This document shows positions 54,501 to 64,000 of a stretch of 64,000 nt of DNA, piece after piece. Source of the stretch: Liolophura sinensis. Lineage: Eukaryota; Mollusca; Polyplacophora; Chitonida; Chitonidae. A program made the position numbers and the translations under genes. The first letter of the stretch is position 1; each line of letters begins with the position of its first letter. Under the pieces are notes generated by a model, which saw only the letters and a list, made by a program, of their open reading frames with translations, was not told the DNA's origin and did no database searches. The DNA is taken from assembly GCF_032854445.1 (NCBI RefSeq), contig NC_088295.1, forward strand, positions 68,913,058 to 68,977,057, given 5' to 3'.

Positions 54501-55799
54501 CAAGGAGAGTTTGCCACTGGTTGAAACGTAATGATTCTCATGAATCAAAACTAGCTCATGACAATATTACGAGTAAGATAACACTTGGCTCACCTAAGAA
54601 ATCCGACCGTGGCCTTCCTCACCAAGCTTTTCGTGGATCCATGCCAACGGACATTTTTTCAAGCGGACTTCTTTCTCACAACCTCGGGTTCTCAACAGCC
54701 ATTCTTTCTGCCATCTCATAAATTAGAAAGTGGTATGTTGCCGGGGTTTTCCAAAGACTCTGTCCTGCCAAGACTTCCTCTGCGTCCACAGTTCAGTACA
54801 TCGCAACCACGATGCTTTTCCCTCCACACCCTTTCCACAGTATATATCCTGTGAACCCGATGTTCCAGTATTCGTTTTCCGGTTTCCCGCCTTACCCGTG
54901 GCCTTTCATTCCCCCGAATTTCCAGAACGCTCCCGTTCCCTCGGCTTACAAGCCTATCCCATCCCGGCAGCTCCATCCGTTCGTCAGCCCCACCCTACGG
55001 AACAAGCCCTGAACCTGACCAAACCAAAGATCGAGCAGTTCTCCACGACAAGAGGCTACCGCTCACTCCCGTACCCATTACGTAAAAAAGATGGCAAAAT
55101 GCACTACGAATGCAACGTGTGTTACAAGACATTCGGTCAGTTGTCAAACCTAAAAGTGCACTTAAGGACTCATACCGGCGAGAGACCGTTCAAATGTCAG
55201 ACATGTGGGAAAGGCTTCACCCAGCTGGCCCACCTGCAGAAACATCACCTTGTTCACACAGGTGAGAAGCACTCATCAATGCCAGGTGTGCAGTAAGCGG
55301 TTTCAGCAGCACAAGCAACTTAAAACACACATGAGACTCCACAGCGGTGAGAAACCTTTCCAATGTAAACTATGTCCAGCGAAGTTCACACAGTTTGTTC
55401 ACCTGAAACTGCACAAGAGACTACACACGAACGAACGACCATACGAATGTCCAAAAGTGTCATAGGAAATACATCAGTGCTAGTGGTCTGAAAACTCACT
55501 GGAAGACTGGGAATTGTATCCTCCCTGAAGGGTGCTTGGACTATAACAGTTCCTTATTTGATGCTAAACTCGCCAGCATGTTTTCAACTGATGAAAATCC
55601 TTTGTCAAGTCTTCTTCAGATGACGTCAGAATCTGGCCCAGGTCATAACTTGAGCGACTCGGGAGATGAAGGTGGAGAAAGTATTCGAGGCGGCCATCAT
55701 TCCTTACCAAGTTCACCGGAAGTGACGTCACACTCACCTCCGGATCCGCTCAGTTCTCCTTCAGATGGTTCTCCAAGCCATTCGGGGCTATCTCACTAA
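42197..55799 (+). CDS. PRDM1: PRDM1/Blimp-1 homologue; last exon frame-disrupted
   Basis: Exons 42197-42358, 51035-51154, 52522-52774 and 54006-55799 are joined by GT-AG introns of 8,676, 1,367 and 1,231 bp with matching phases. Exons 1-3 give 178 residues containing the PR (SET-related) domain: ASLPRNL (38-44), RFGPLIGEI (69-77), SNWMRFVTPA (113-122) and DIYFYTTKSVPPNTEL (138-153). The last exon carries a Ser/Pro/Phe-rich linker and five zinc fingers in the PRDM1 order. In the family, PRDM1 is a nuclear, sequence-specific repressor that binds GAAAG-type sites through its fingers and recruits Groucho and chromatin modifiers; it controls terminal differentiation and embryonic patterning. Seven net one-base frame changes break the last exon. 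A phase-1 acceptor (TTTCTGTTGTCCTGTCAG, ending at 42191) suggests a missing upstream exon that would add residues before MTMGDGW. Assignment to PRDM1 is strong; intactness is not. Confidence 0.88.
42757..42976 (+). repeat. tRNA-derived SINE, family 1-like
   Basis: The B-box-like GCGGTTCGAACCAG, then CTCCGGCTTCCTCCATTAAT, core CTGCCCGCCGTCGTGTAATG and tail CATACGGTACTGAACACCAA with TCAAATAAATC. It sits just inside the PRDM1 intron. Confidence 0.65.
48377..48503. repeat. (TA)n microsatellite, interrupted
   Basis: About 125 bp of TA/TATG repeats broken by ATTATGTG pieces. The overlapping open frames rich in YIYIYI come from this repeat. Confidence 0.95.
51035..51154 (+). CDS. PRDM1: PRDM1 coding exon 2
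   Basis: Encodes residues 55-94: TMGVWSVDHIPRGTRFGPLI, then GEIISKDDQLPHSHKQYVWK. The IPRGTRFGPLIGEI core is the most diagnostic PR-domain segment ('IPKGTRFGPLIGEI' in human). The donor is GTAAGC. Confidence 0.95.
51155..52521 (+). other. PRDM1 intron 2
   Basis: A 1,367-bp phase-0 intron. A possible minus-strand tRNA-like remnant lies near 51640-51740. The open frame at 51833-52117 shows no family resemblance. Confidence 0.8.
52522..52774 (+). CDS. PRDM1: PRDM1 coding exon 3
   Basis: Encodes residues 95-178 plus one base. It has SRSNWMRFVTPATCPNDQNL (111-130) and VACQLDLDIYFYTTKSVPPN (131-150), the C-terminal half of the PR domain. The usual 'LLVWYCRDF' end of the domain is replaced by LVVGACREL (153-161). 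I end the exon at CCCA|GTGAGT, because reading on reaches a stop within 10 codons (TAA at 52801-52803) and the next exon fits the phase. Confidence 0.92.
52775..54005 (+). other. PRDM1 intron 3
   Basis: A 1,231-bp phase-1 intron from GTGAGT to GTTACAG. A possible minus-strand repeat lies near 53000-53150 (CCCACCAATTATGACCACG), and the short duplication TGTAGTACTGT near 53900. No other exon was recognised. Confidence 0.75.
54006..55799 (+). pseudogene. PRDM1: PRDM1 last coding exon with seven frame changes
   Basis: Coding similarity runs the whole length, but the frame (position modulo 3) goes 2, 1, 2, 0, 2, 1, 2, 0. Switches lie near 54255-54300, 54515-54530, about 54690, 54795-54815, 54955-55005, 55265-55285 and 55448-55460. 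In order it holds an acidic/Ser part with SSSYVLDFSTRKRDGS, a segment SGIIENLLLKKMKENGE, a Pro/Phe-rich part PPHPFHSIYPVNPMFQYSFS, the pre-finger ALNLTKPKIEQ and GYRSLPYPLRKKDGK, five zinc fingers, and a Ser/Pro-rich tail ending PSHSGLSH before TAA at 55797-55799. I label it pseudogene only because it cannot be translated as written. The clean one-base steps and intact zinc ligands fit consensus errors better than true decay. Confidence 0.7.
55102..55500 (+). other. PRDM1: PRDM1 zinc-finger array (ZF1-ZF5)
   Basis: Five fingers in the family's order: CNVCYKTFGQLSNLKVHLRT with final H, CQTCGKGFTQLAHLQKHHLV with H, CQVCSKRFQQHKQLKTHMRL with H, CKLCPAKFTQFVHLKLHKRL with H, then CQKCHRKYISASGLKTHWKT followed by GNC. 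The fifth is C2HC, as in vertebrate PRDM1. Fingers 1 and 2 are in one frame, 3 and 4 in the next, and 5 in the third. All cysteine and histidine ligands are present. In the family the first two fingers carry most of the DNA recognition. Confidence 0.9.
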
Positions 55800-56797
55800 A
55801 AGACACACGGACGCTATCCGTATAAGGAAGAATCGCTATACTTGCGGAGATGATTTGCCTGTGCTTTACAGCCAGCTATGTTCCATACAGTTTCCACCCT
55901 AAACTACTATGCTAAAACAAGTGGATATTTGTGCGTTATAAGATGATGGTGTAGATATAGTATACCAAGGAAATGACAAAGATATACCTATCGTCTATAT
56001 GGGTGAAGATCGTTTTCTCTTTCCAGAGCAAAGACTGTTTGAAAAAATATTCTTACAGACAGTAAAACAAATAATCTGAACATCGCAACGAGAAGACCTG
56101 TAGCTGTTTGAAGTCCCCCTCTGTCACTGCCTCATTTTTATGTCTGGGGATTTTGATTTCTTTGAAACTTTTATAATGGTGTGCGTGTGGTTCTTTTTAT
56201 ATATTTTGTTTAAGTTTCGTATTTTGTTTGTCTTCTGATCTCGTTCGCTTTCACCTGATTATGAAATTTACTGACATTGTTAATACGGAAGCGCTAACAT
56301 CCTATTTTTAGTGTTACAATGATGGTGTGCCTGGTCATAAAATACTTATCAAAACGACAAAATCATGTCTGATTTAAGAAAAGCCTCTCAATTATTGATG
56401 CATTAAAGTATTATTAGTATTTTGTCTGACAGAATTTTGCTCATATTTTGAAGAAGTGGGAATTCTAGATCCGTCCAAGCGAATCTCCAGCGGCATTATT
56501 TCGTCGACAAACGTCGCTAGCAATGCATGTGACAGGCTAATAATTTTTAACACTGACTTCGACTTACCGTACTAATTGTATTACATGCCATTAACTGCGT
56601 GGTCCAGCTATTATGAGCGACATAATTAGTATATCAATTTTCTGCAGGCAATAGTATTTATTTGTAGACTACAAAAATTGTGTGGTGTGCTTTATGGAAG
56701 GTTAATGCCGCTTTTCTACTGAATGGGTAAGTTTGTGTGCTTTGTCTAAATAAACTGTGTTTTGTTTGACAATAAAGTTTATTTTTAATAATTGAAA
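55800..56797 (+). other. PRDM1 3' UTR (predicted)
   Basis: About 1 kb of AT-rich DNA between the stop and two AATAAA signals. No coding signal or repeat was recognised. The extent is inferred from the signals. Confidence 0.6.
56749..56776 (+). terminator. Two AATAAA poly(A) signals for PRDM1
   Basis: AATAAA at 56749-56754 and again at 56771-56776, about 1 kb after the stop, in T-rich surroundings. Confidence 0.65.
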
Positions 56798-58890
56798 GAA
56801 AAGTATGTATCTTTGTCACTATTTTATTTAATCCATTGAATAATTGTCAACCACCAATCTAAGGTGTAAGAGCAAATCCCGGTGAATGACCATACACAAA
56901 GGACTTATCGTTTAATCTTATAAACTCTGGGCGCTATGTTGTTAACGAAAAGAAGGTTAAGTTTGAGACAGAACAGCATGAGTGGTACCTGCACATGAAT
57001 ATCAGATGGCGTATGTTGTGTAAGAGACTAGTCTCAATTAACCAATGGAATCAGGTAGCGAGTGCCTGTGATCCGAGGGAAGATGACGCTAAATAACAAT
57101 GTTCAGACCGCACTGTAAATCAACAAGAACCGCTTAGAACTTTTGACAAGGGATTTTTTTATAGCTTGAAGAGTACAAGCTGTGTGCAGCGTTTCTCGTG
57201 TTCACTTTAATTACAGGAGCAGATGTTATTATTTCTCAATTTTCTCATTTCCATTATATCCACCGTGGTAAATATAGGTGTGGGTACCATGTCCCATCAG
57301 GGCGTTGTCGACAACAGGCCGCATGTATATGGGGCCAACCAAATGTCTGCCCGAAATAAGTTCGGAAACAAGGGAATTGAGATGTCATTAAAGGCCGTGT
57401 CACTTTGATAAATTCTCCTCCGAGATGAGCCTTTCTCTCTTCTCTGTGTGGAATGTTCGGGTGAAACCTGAGCACAGCCATAAAGCCCGCGTGTTATGCC
57501 GGGACGGGCTGAGCTTGAAGTGACCGCGGAGAAAGGATACACTGTTGGCCACTCACCTGGCCTGTTGCTAAGGGGCAATCAAGGAAATCGAGTGGAATTC
57601 CTCCCTCTCAAGTGACGCCATCATTTGCTGTCAGACCGCTTCCACACCGGGGTTTACTTTCATTTAAACCCTTGACTCTGAACTCTTGCATGCGATTGCA
57701 CCATAAATTCTTTTGACAGCGACCGCATGCACGGTTAATTGAACAGCGTAATAGTCAGCGGGATTGTACAAATAATAAACTTTAAAACCTAGGAAAGCAT
57801 GAAATGTCCGCCAAAATACACGATCATTAAATAGTGCATCTGCCCAAATACGGTGGAAATCTGTAAACTATCAGTTGGATTCGTCGGCCCATTGTAGATC
57901 ACGCCAATATAAACTGCTCACATAGACCAAGTTCACTTACGTCCCACAAATGGTTCTCTCCGACATACACTGAGTGCACACTGACAGGCCGTATGGCAGC
58001 ATAATGGCGGAATTTTATCTCGTTTCCTCCTCTGAATGGTTTTATCTGAACGAGTAATGCTACACCAAGTTATTATCAGTTCAAAATTATCCTAGAAATA
58101 AAGCGAATTGATGAACAAACCGTCGAGTGAAGTGAAAAGATAACTCAGAGAGTTGACGTCAAGACAAATCAGAATCATAACCAAAGCAGATGGCCTTGTT
58201 GCTATGGATTTCTGTTGTTATTTTTTTTTATTTTCACGGGACTCTGTAACCTAGTCCCGAGATTACTCATGAATTGATTTTTGAGGTTATTGTAATGAAA
58301 GTGAATTTAGCTGCTACACCGTGATATGGTTGACAACCCCAGGTAAGTTGATATAGCATGGCTTTTAGTCCATTGGGGGAACGGGGTCATTAAGCACAGC
58401 GTATGGGATACATACTGGTCCGTAGATGGCAGCAGCCTCTATGAAAGGTTAACCGGTGAATACCCCAACCGACTTTTAATTGACCTATACGCGTCACTCT
58501 GTGTAGTACGAAGCCCATTCCAGTAACTATCTCCTAGAAGACTGACAAAAGTATAACCTGCTATAGACACAGATTTATTTAAACAGCAAAGAAATACTGA
58601 GAGAGAAAGAGCTCATGTATTTTGAAAAGGCTAATGGCACTTCAAATCTGTACGTGTCATAACAAATATGTATATAGAAGGAATAACAATTAGACCAGAA
58701 ACACAGAGGTCAAGAAAACCATAAATAATCCTTGTAAAACATACATGTAATGATATTATGAGTGTTCGTCATCTGATTTTTCCTTGTTAAGACCATATCT
58801 AGTTGAATTACAATGATGTAGCTGGTTACAAAATGGCATACATTGTCTAAAGCAATACAAAAACAGCACACTGTCCCTACCTCCACCAAC
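56798..58890. other. Downstream intergenic region
   Basis: No gene recognised. A higher-complexity block at about 57480-57670 includes CTGTCAGACCGCTTCCACAC and could be a noncoding conserved element; this is only a guess from texture. Confidence 0.4.
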
Positions 58891-58892
58891 TC

Positions 58893-59520
58893 CTCAAAAC
58901 ATCAAGAATATAACTTTTGTGGCTACACTGCCAAAGGGCACAATTAGGTTGACAAAACTTCGTGGATATAACTTTTGGAGAAAAAAAAAACACAATTATG
59001 ATCGTAAACATCGATATAACTTTTGAAATCATAGTGCCAAGAGGATAAAAACGTCGAAGATATAACGTCTGAGAAAGATACAAAGATACTCAATGAAGAT
59101 GATAAAACCTCGAGGATGTAACGTTTGGGGCCATGTTGCCCTGACACAAGATTATGAGGATACAGCGTCAAGAATCTTTTGGAGTCTTTTGGAGTCAAGT
59201 GCCAAGAGTGCCAAGAGACACGTTGCTGCAAGAAAACGTTGTGGTTATAACCTTGCCAAAAACGGTGCGCAGAGACACAGTTATGAAGATAAGACGTCGA
59301 GGATATAAGTTTTGGGGTCACCGTGCCAAGACACACAATTATGAGGATAAAACGTCAAGCATATAACTTGTTGTGCCATATTGAAACAATTAAGATGATA
59401 AAATACCGAGGCCTATTTTTAGGGGTCACAGTGCCAACAGGTACAATGATGAGGATAAAATGTCGAGGCCAAACTTTAGGGGTCACAGTGCAAAGGGGTA
59501 CAATTATGACCATAATTCAT
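58893..59520. repeat. Degenerate minisatellite, about 55-60 bp unit, about 11 units
   Basis: A recurring pattern: CGAGGATATAACTTTTGGGG, then TCACAGTGCCAAGAG, then ACAATTATGAGGATAAAACG. Anchors ATAACTTTTG or variants fall near 58910, 58969, 59019, 59061, 59117, 59248, 59306, 59359, 59412 and 59474. Units are well diverged, so the array is old. Open frames on both strands here are repeat artefacts. Confidence 0.85.
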
Positions 59521-59547
59521 TGCGTATTTTTTGTCCTAGGAGTTCTT

Positions 59548-59582
59548 TTTTAAATATAAATATATAAATATATAAATATAAG
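59548..59582. repeat. AATATAT microsatellite
   Basis: AAATATAAATATATAAATAT repeated directly after the minisatellite. Confidence 0.8.
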
Positions 59583-60639
59583 CGAAAGTTTTAATGTAAT
59601 GACCATGGCAAAATGTCTGTTCATGGATTACACTTTTGCCTTTCACAGCATATCTTCACCACCCTGGGTGTAAAACTAAATATTTTACACTCCAGAAACA
59701 AAATCATCAAGCACTATTCTAATAAATGGAGCACACAAAGAAAATAATTTCAAAGGCATTTTCAGTCTTCCTTTTTCTTTCATGTTCTGCGTGTCGCCTG
59801 TCCCATATGCTACTCACTCAAAGTGGTTAAGATTACAAGGTAAAGCTCACGAAAGACACAAAAGCTCACAAAACCTGTAATTTATTGGTTTTCTATACAT
59901 CGGTTTAGTAACCTTGTTCACGCCATGCTTACAAGGTTAAGCCGATGTGCTCCTAGCGTTGGAGTGTTTTCTCCGTAATATTTCATTTGGAAAATGGTAC
60001 ATTCAACCAGCCAAGCGTTACGTGATTTGAGGCTACAACTGAATCGTTGACGTCCGAGCCGGCTTGATTTAGTGGAGCCACTGTGTTGGAAGCCTGCAAG
60101 GTTCGCTGAAAAAACACCATGATACAAAATACGGTTTTTACTCGGGTGACCCGAATTGCCCTTTTCTTGGCTGGTATGTGACATGAAATATAACTGAAAC
60201 AGAGAGAAGTCACAATGAGGGCATTATTGATTGATTTTTCTCATGGGGGTTGTTTCGTACACAGTAGTTAAATGTATGAACATCTTTGGCCTGATCAAGA
60301 CATAAACCGTTAGCCTTCAGTGGATATAGACAGTTGGTAAGGGCAATGGCGTGAATGACGGTCCAAACTTGTACCAGGTCCAATAAAGGTACTCCGCCTG
60401 ACATGTTCAAATCTGACCGCAACCTGTCTCGTTAAGAATGTCTAATAATGCGGCGTGTTCAAATCAGTCTACGGCTGGATCAGAAATGCATGAATTTATG
60501 TGTTGAAAGGTTTTTTTCAGGTTTGGTTTGTCACCAGTTTTATCCACTGATATAAGAGAAATATCCTTGAGCTCGATCTAAATCATGAAGAATGAAATGT
60601 ACAAGTATATCAATCAAATCTTGAACACACATAAAATGA

Positions 60640-61140
60640 AAATTAGAACAGCCTAAAAACTGTACACAGTTTATATTCCACACAACTCTGGCTTACAAAT
60701 GGGTTCCATCAGAGTTTAAATTGAGGTCAAATCCTTTCATCACCACATTCATCACTTGTAAGATAAAAACTAAAAAACCCGACGAAATTAAATCCAACCA
60801 ATCCAAACCAGGAACTCGTTTTAATCTGACAAAACACAACCTTAAAAACTGATTTTAACAGACTAAATATCACAAAATCTGGCCTGGAACGGGTTTTGGA
60901 GTCACCACAAACTTAACATTACAAACCTAACAAAACCGTCACAGTTCATATCCGACAAAACCCAGTCTGGAAAGGGTTTCATCACAGCTCAATAGATGAC
61001 AAAATATAGCCTAGAAAGGGTTTCACCACCGTTCGTAACTGACTAAACCCATTATCAGCTTTCTTCCTATTTTGAAGTTGACAAAACCCAGTCTGGAGAC
61101 GGCTTCATCACAATTCAAAAACTAACAAAACTGATTGGGT
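60640..61140. repeat. Degenerate minisatellite, about 44-bp unit
   Basis: The consensus reads GACAAAACCCAGTCTGGAAA, GGGTTTCATCACAGTTC, plus a few bases. Clear units start near 60955, 60999, 61042 and 61080; more diverged ones extend upstream to about 60640. It is distinct from the array at 58.9 kb. Confidence 0.8.
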
Positions 61141-61227
61141 GCGGTGCAAAATATTAAACAAATAAATTCATTAATCAAAATATTTTATTCAACGAGAGCT
61201 CCAATATATACCCTGTACTCAAAATGT

Positions 61228-61400
61228 GTATCTGTTCGCTTTGACATTGAAGTTTTACGCCGTACTCAAGAGTATATCTGCCTGTTTGTCGATCCTTTAA
61301 TTTTTTTTTTAATAAAACAGTGTTAAAAAAAATGTTCATTTACACGACGGTGGCCAGCATTATGGTGTAAACCGGAGAGGAAGCCAGCATTAGGGAGAGG
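61228..61400 (-). repeat. SINE family 1 on the minus strand, interrupted
   Basis: The minus strand shows AATGCTGGCTTCCTCTCC, ATAATGCTGGCCACCGTCGT, then after an AT-rich insertion of about 70 bp, ATACTCTTGAGTACGGCGTA and AAAC. The break between core and tail suggests a later insertion or an expanded A/T tract. Confidence 0.65.
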
Positions 61401-61409
61401 GGATTAATG

Positions 61410-64000
61410 TCGTACTTAAAACTGGTCCACTTAACAAAAGAGCTTCACCAAAGGCAACAAACGTATATTCTTAGTGACCGCCATCGCACTTCATGCAAGG
61501 CTTCATGAGAAGTCTTCATGCAAGCTACGAGACATGGCTGGCAGCCATCAAAGCCACTACTCTCTAAAAAAAACAACGTGTACCAATGATATCATGATGA
61601 TCCAAAACCTCATGTTTTCTAGCAATTAAAAGACAAGCATCTTATTCATTGGTCCATGACCGGGAACTAAAATATAAAATGTTTTAAAATAAAAAGTTGA
61701 ACCTTTAGCCGCAAAGGGAAGATGAATTATCATCTCTATTACTCTCGTTAAACAGAAGTAGAGGTGTAGGTTCACATGGTATTAAAACTTTTGATATATG
61801 CTTTAGAACGTACGCATATCGTACATAGTAATCGCGAGGGTATACATCGCGTAGAGCAACATAGAGCAGATATTCAACCGTTGACAAGACATATATCTGC
61901 ACGAAGATTCACAGCTTTTAAAGAAGCTATACGTGAGATTTTTGGCAAAAGAAAATCAACATTCGTTGATAAAATCAAATTTCCTGTCATTACATATCAG
62001 TAAATAGCAGACGCTACTTGTACTATTTACAGTGTTAAAACGAGTCTTAAATTTGAAAAAGTTTATATGCGACCCGTTTTATACTTTATTACCGTTTTGG
62101 ACGGCAACACGTGCACTGACGAGGCTGATACTTGGTGAAAGGTAAATATTTTGGTTATTCCAAAATAATGGTAGAGATTGATTCCAATGGATTTGTACTG
62201 ATCGATTTTTTGCCAGAAATCTTCGGTATTGCTTGATTAAGTATAACATAAAATAATCAAACTTAATACCATTGCATAGACTCAACAATACAGAGAGTTA
62301 ATTTCAAGTGTCAGGCTAGAACACGTCAATTTCAAGTCACACTTATAGAATTTATCTTTATTTGTACTGTATACTTTCTACACCGATAAAGTGCCTTAAT
62401 GGTGAAACGTTATTTTCGTGAAAAATGGGGGGTTTATGAAAGTCCGATTTCACGCCATTATTTTTGCACAAAGAATGCACAAGAGAGTCACGTTATCATA
62501 CTCCATATGGCCTCTGTATGGACATATTGTCCCGCTGATATGAACAGATGAATATCACAAGGGGCGTCTGTCTCGCACCTTATCACCGAACAACAGCTCA
62601 TGGTCATCACAGTTTGAAGGGAAATCATCCCTTTCCAGATTTACCTTCATAAATCAGTCTTCTGCCCTTGCTATTTCTTTCACCTTTCCGTAGTTTTCAG
62701 TAACTTGATGCGATTTAAACAGAAGGGCTTGTTTATAGCCTGTATGGACACACAAAAGAGAAACAAATACATTGCGCCCGTGGCAAACCGCGTTTAGCTT
62801 CATTGAACGATGGGAGAATGTCTGGTCCAAGTTAAGAGTCAGAACCTATAAAAGAGAAAACTGACATGGCGAAGACTTACTGAAACGGTTTCAGTTACAA
62901 GCTGTGTGATTTATTTCAATTTGTTGACAATGAAGGCGCTGGAATACGTTACATGTCAGGTTGTCCACCCGCAAACACGTGTGCTCATCGTAAACTGGCC
63001 CGCCTTTCCTATATACCTACGCCCATGTACTAAGCCATCACAAAATTGACTCTCGTGGAAATATGTCCAAAACATGCCATGCAACTTTCAACCATTCTTT
63101 AAAGGCAGAAAACAAAGCTTCATATAGAAAGTAAGGCATGCTTTGGCTACTATTTTATTCATCTTTATCTGGTTGACGATGCGCTTTTTGATAAATCACA
63201 ATTACAAAGTCTACCGATTCATAAGTACCACGAGAAATCTGTGCGATTTTTGCCCTTGTGAATGTATCCATCAGTGTGTTCCACAGCTGACTAGTAAATC
63301 TATGAAAAAAATCTAAACTAAACTATGTTTATTAGCAGAAAATTTATTATTACATGTACCTAATTGGTAGTATACATGATAAAATATCTGATAGCAGTGG
63401 GGTGTGTGAGTAAGGTTCGATATGCAAGAGTATGTAAAGTATTCAAGTTTTCATTACTGTAGAATTTTAGGGTATAAACTCTAGATTAAATCAAAGTGAA
63501 AGTTAATTTTACATACAGATGTATGAGGCATAGCATTGGGTACACTCCCTCCACGATATTCCATTCGAATTTATCGACCCGAAATTAGAGCAGAAGTTAG
63601 GCTAGGGGACTACTGGGTAATGTATAGCTCTATACCCTTTGTGTCAAGGGTTTCGTTTCTATATTACTTAATTGTATTCTGTCTGGGCTTAGCTGTCAAA
63701 TCTATCTTTTCAATATGACTTATCTAATGTTCTAAATCGTCTTAAATATCGATATGGGAATCTGTTGCATGTTTGGCAGAAAGGTCAGTTGTAAATGAAC
63801 ACCTTTTTATGTGCATTTCGCTTTGAATAAAATCGCGCTCTGTAATTTCAAAACAAAATGACTTCATAATGGTATAAAATTTTGTGATTCAAAAGAAAAC
63901 ACCACACAGGTAATAGACAGACAGATTCGTATCTATATAGCGTGGGACTGAAATCACGCTTTCCAGTCGTTGAGAACTTTATGCCATGTGTGGGTATGTC
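61410..64000. other. 3' end of window, no recognised gene
   Basis: No family recognised. The 75-codon frame at 61776-62003 and others are short and unsupported. AAGTGAAAGTT at 63494-63504 fits the Blimp-1 consensus. A higher-complexity block at about 62480-62880 is regulatory-looking by texture only. Confidence 0.4.
63494..63504 (+). promoter_or_regulatory. Blimp-1/PRDM1 consensus-like site
   Basis: AAGTGAAAGTT fits (A/C)AG(T/C)GAAAG(T/C)(G/T) exactly. It lies about 7 kb downstream of the PRDM1 poly(A) signals. Function is inference. Confidence 0.2.

Noticed and set aside
54006..55799. Short introns or programmed frameshifting to explain the frame changes
   Set aside because: The finger sequences abut with no extra or missing residues, so there is no room for introns, and seven separate programmed shifts in both directions have no precedent I know of.
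58944..59553. Several open frames on both strands (up to 130 codons)
   Set aside because: All arise from the degenerate 55-60-bp minisatellite and have no family resemblance.
1..64000. CRISPR arrays, operons, riboswitches, viral or bacterial genes
   Set aside because: Tandem repeats lack CRISPR repeat-spacer structure, genes are spliced, and no such motifs were found.

Overview
The window is AT-rich animal nuclear DNA. Genes are split into short exons by long introns, splice sites are GT-AG, AATAAA signals follow the stop codons, and the repeats are tRNA-derived SINEs, minisatellites and one MITE-like element. The SINE tails (a conserved core, then '...CGTAAAACACCAATCAGATAAATAAATAAA') and a second repeat ('...CAATATTGCAGCTATATGG...') look like repeats common in mollusc genomes. 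A mollusc, or at least a lophotrochozoan, is my best inference; the species cannot be read from the sequence.

Two protein-coding genes are supported, both on the + strand. The first (2844-11866, 7 coding exons, 311 residues) is a complete VTA1/LIP5 orthologue, the ESCRT-III/VPS4 co-activator of the multivesicular-body pathway. It has two N-terminal MIT-type helical modules, a Pro/Ser-rich linker and a C-terminal VSL domain. Its 3' region runs to a poly(A) signal at 13484 and contains a 26-bp minisatellite. The second (42197-55799, 4 recognised coding exons) is a PRDM1/Blimp-1 orthologue: PR domain on exons 1-3, then a last exon with a Ser/Pro-rich linker, four C2H2 fingers and a fifth C2HC finger. 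Further 5' exon(s) may be missing. The last exon as written is broken by seven net one-base frame changes, although every zinc ligand is kept in one frame or another. Either the consensus is faulty there or this copy is decaying; the first is more likely.

Layout: 1-2843, no recognised gene. 2844-13500, VTA1, with many SINE fragments in its introns. 13.5-42.2 kb, a gene-poor stretch holding SINE remnants, a MITE-like element, a 77-bp satellite, a 58-bp triplication and several motif clusters (CRE, Blimp-1-like, RFX/K50 homeodomain) that could belong to the PRDM1 regulatory landscape. 42.2-56.8 kb, PRDM1 with an 8.7-kb first recognised intron. 56.8-64 kb, no gene recognised, with two degenerate minisatellites (58.9-59.5 and 60.65-61.14 kb) and one inverted SINE.

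The two genes act in unrelated processes (membrane trafficking and transcriptional control of cell fate); their adjacency is of synteny interest only. I see no CRISPR, operon, viral or bacterial feature, and no clearly new molecular system. The points most worth a second look are the frame-broken PRDM1 exon, the altered PR-domain core, and the regulatory-looking blocks in the gene-poor interval.
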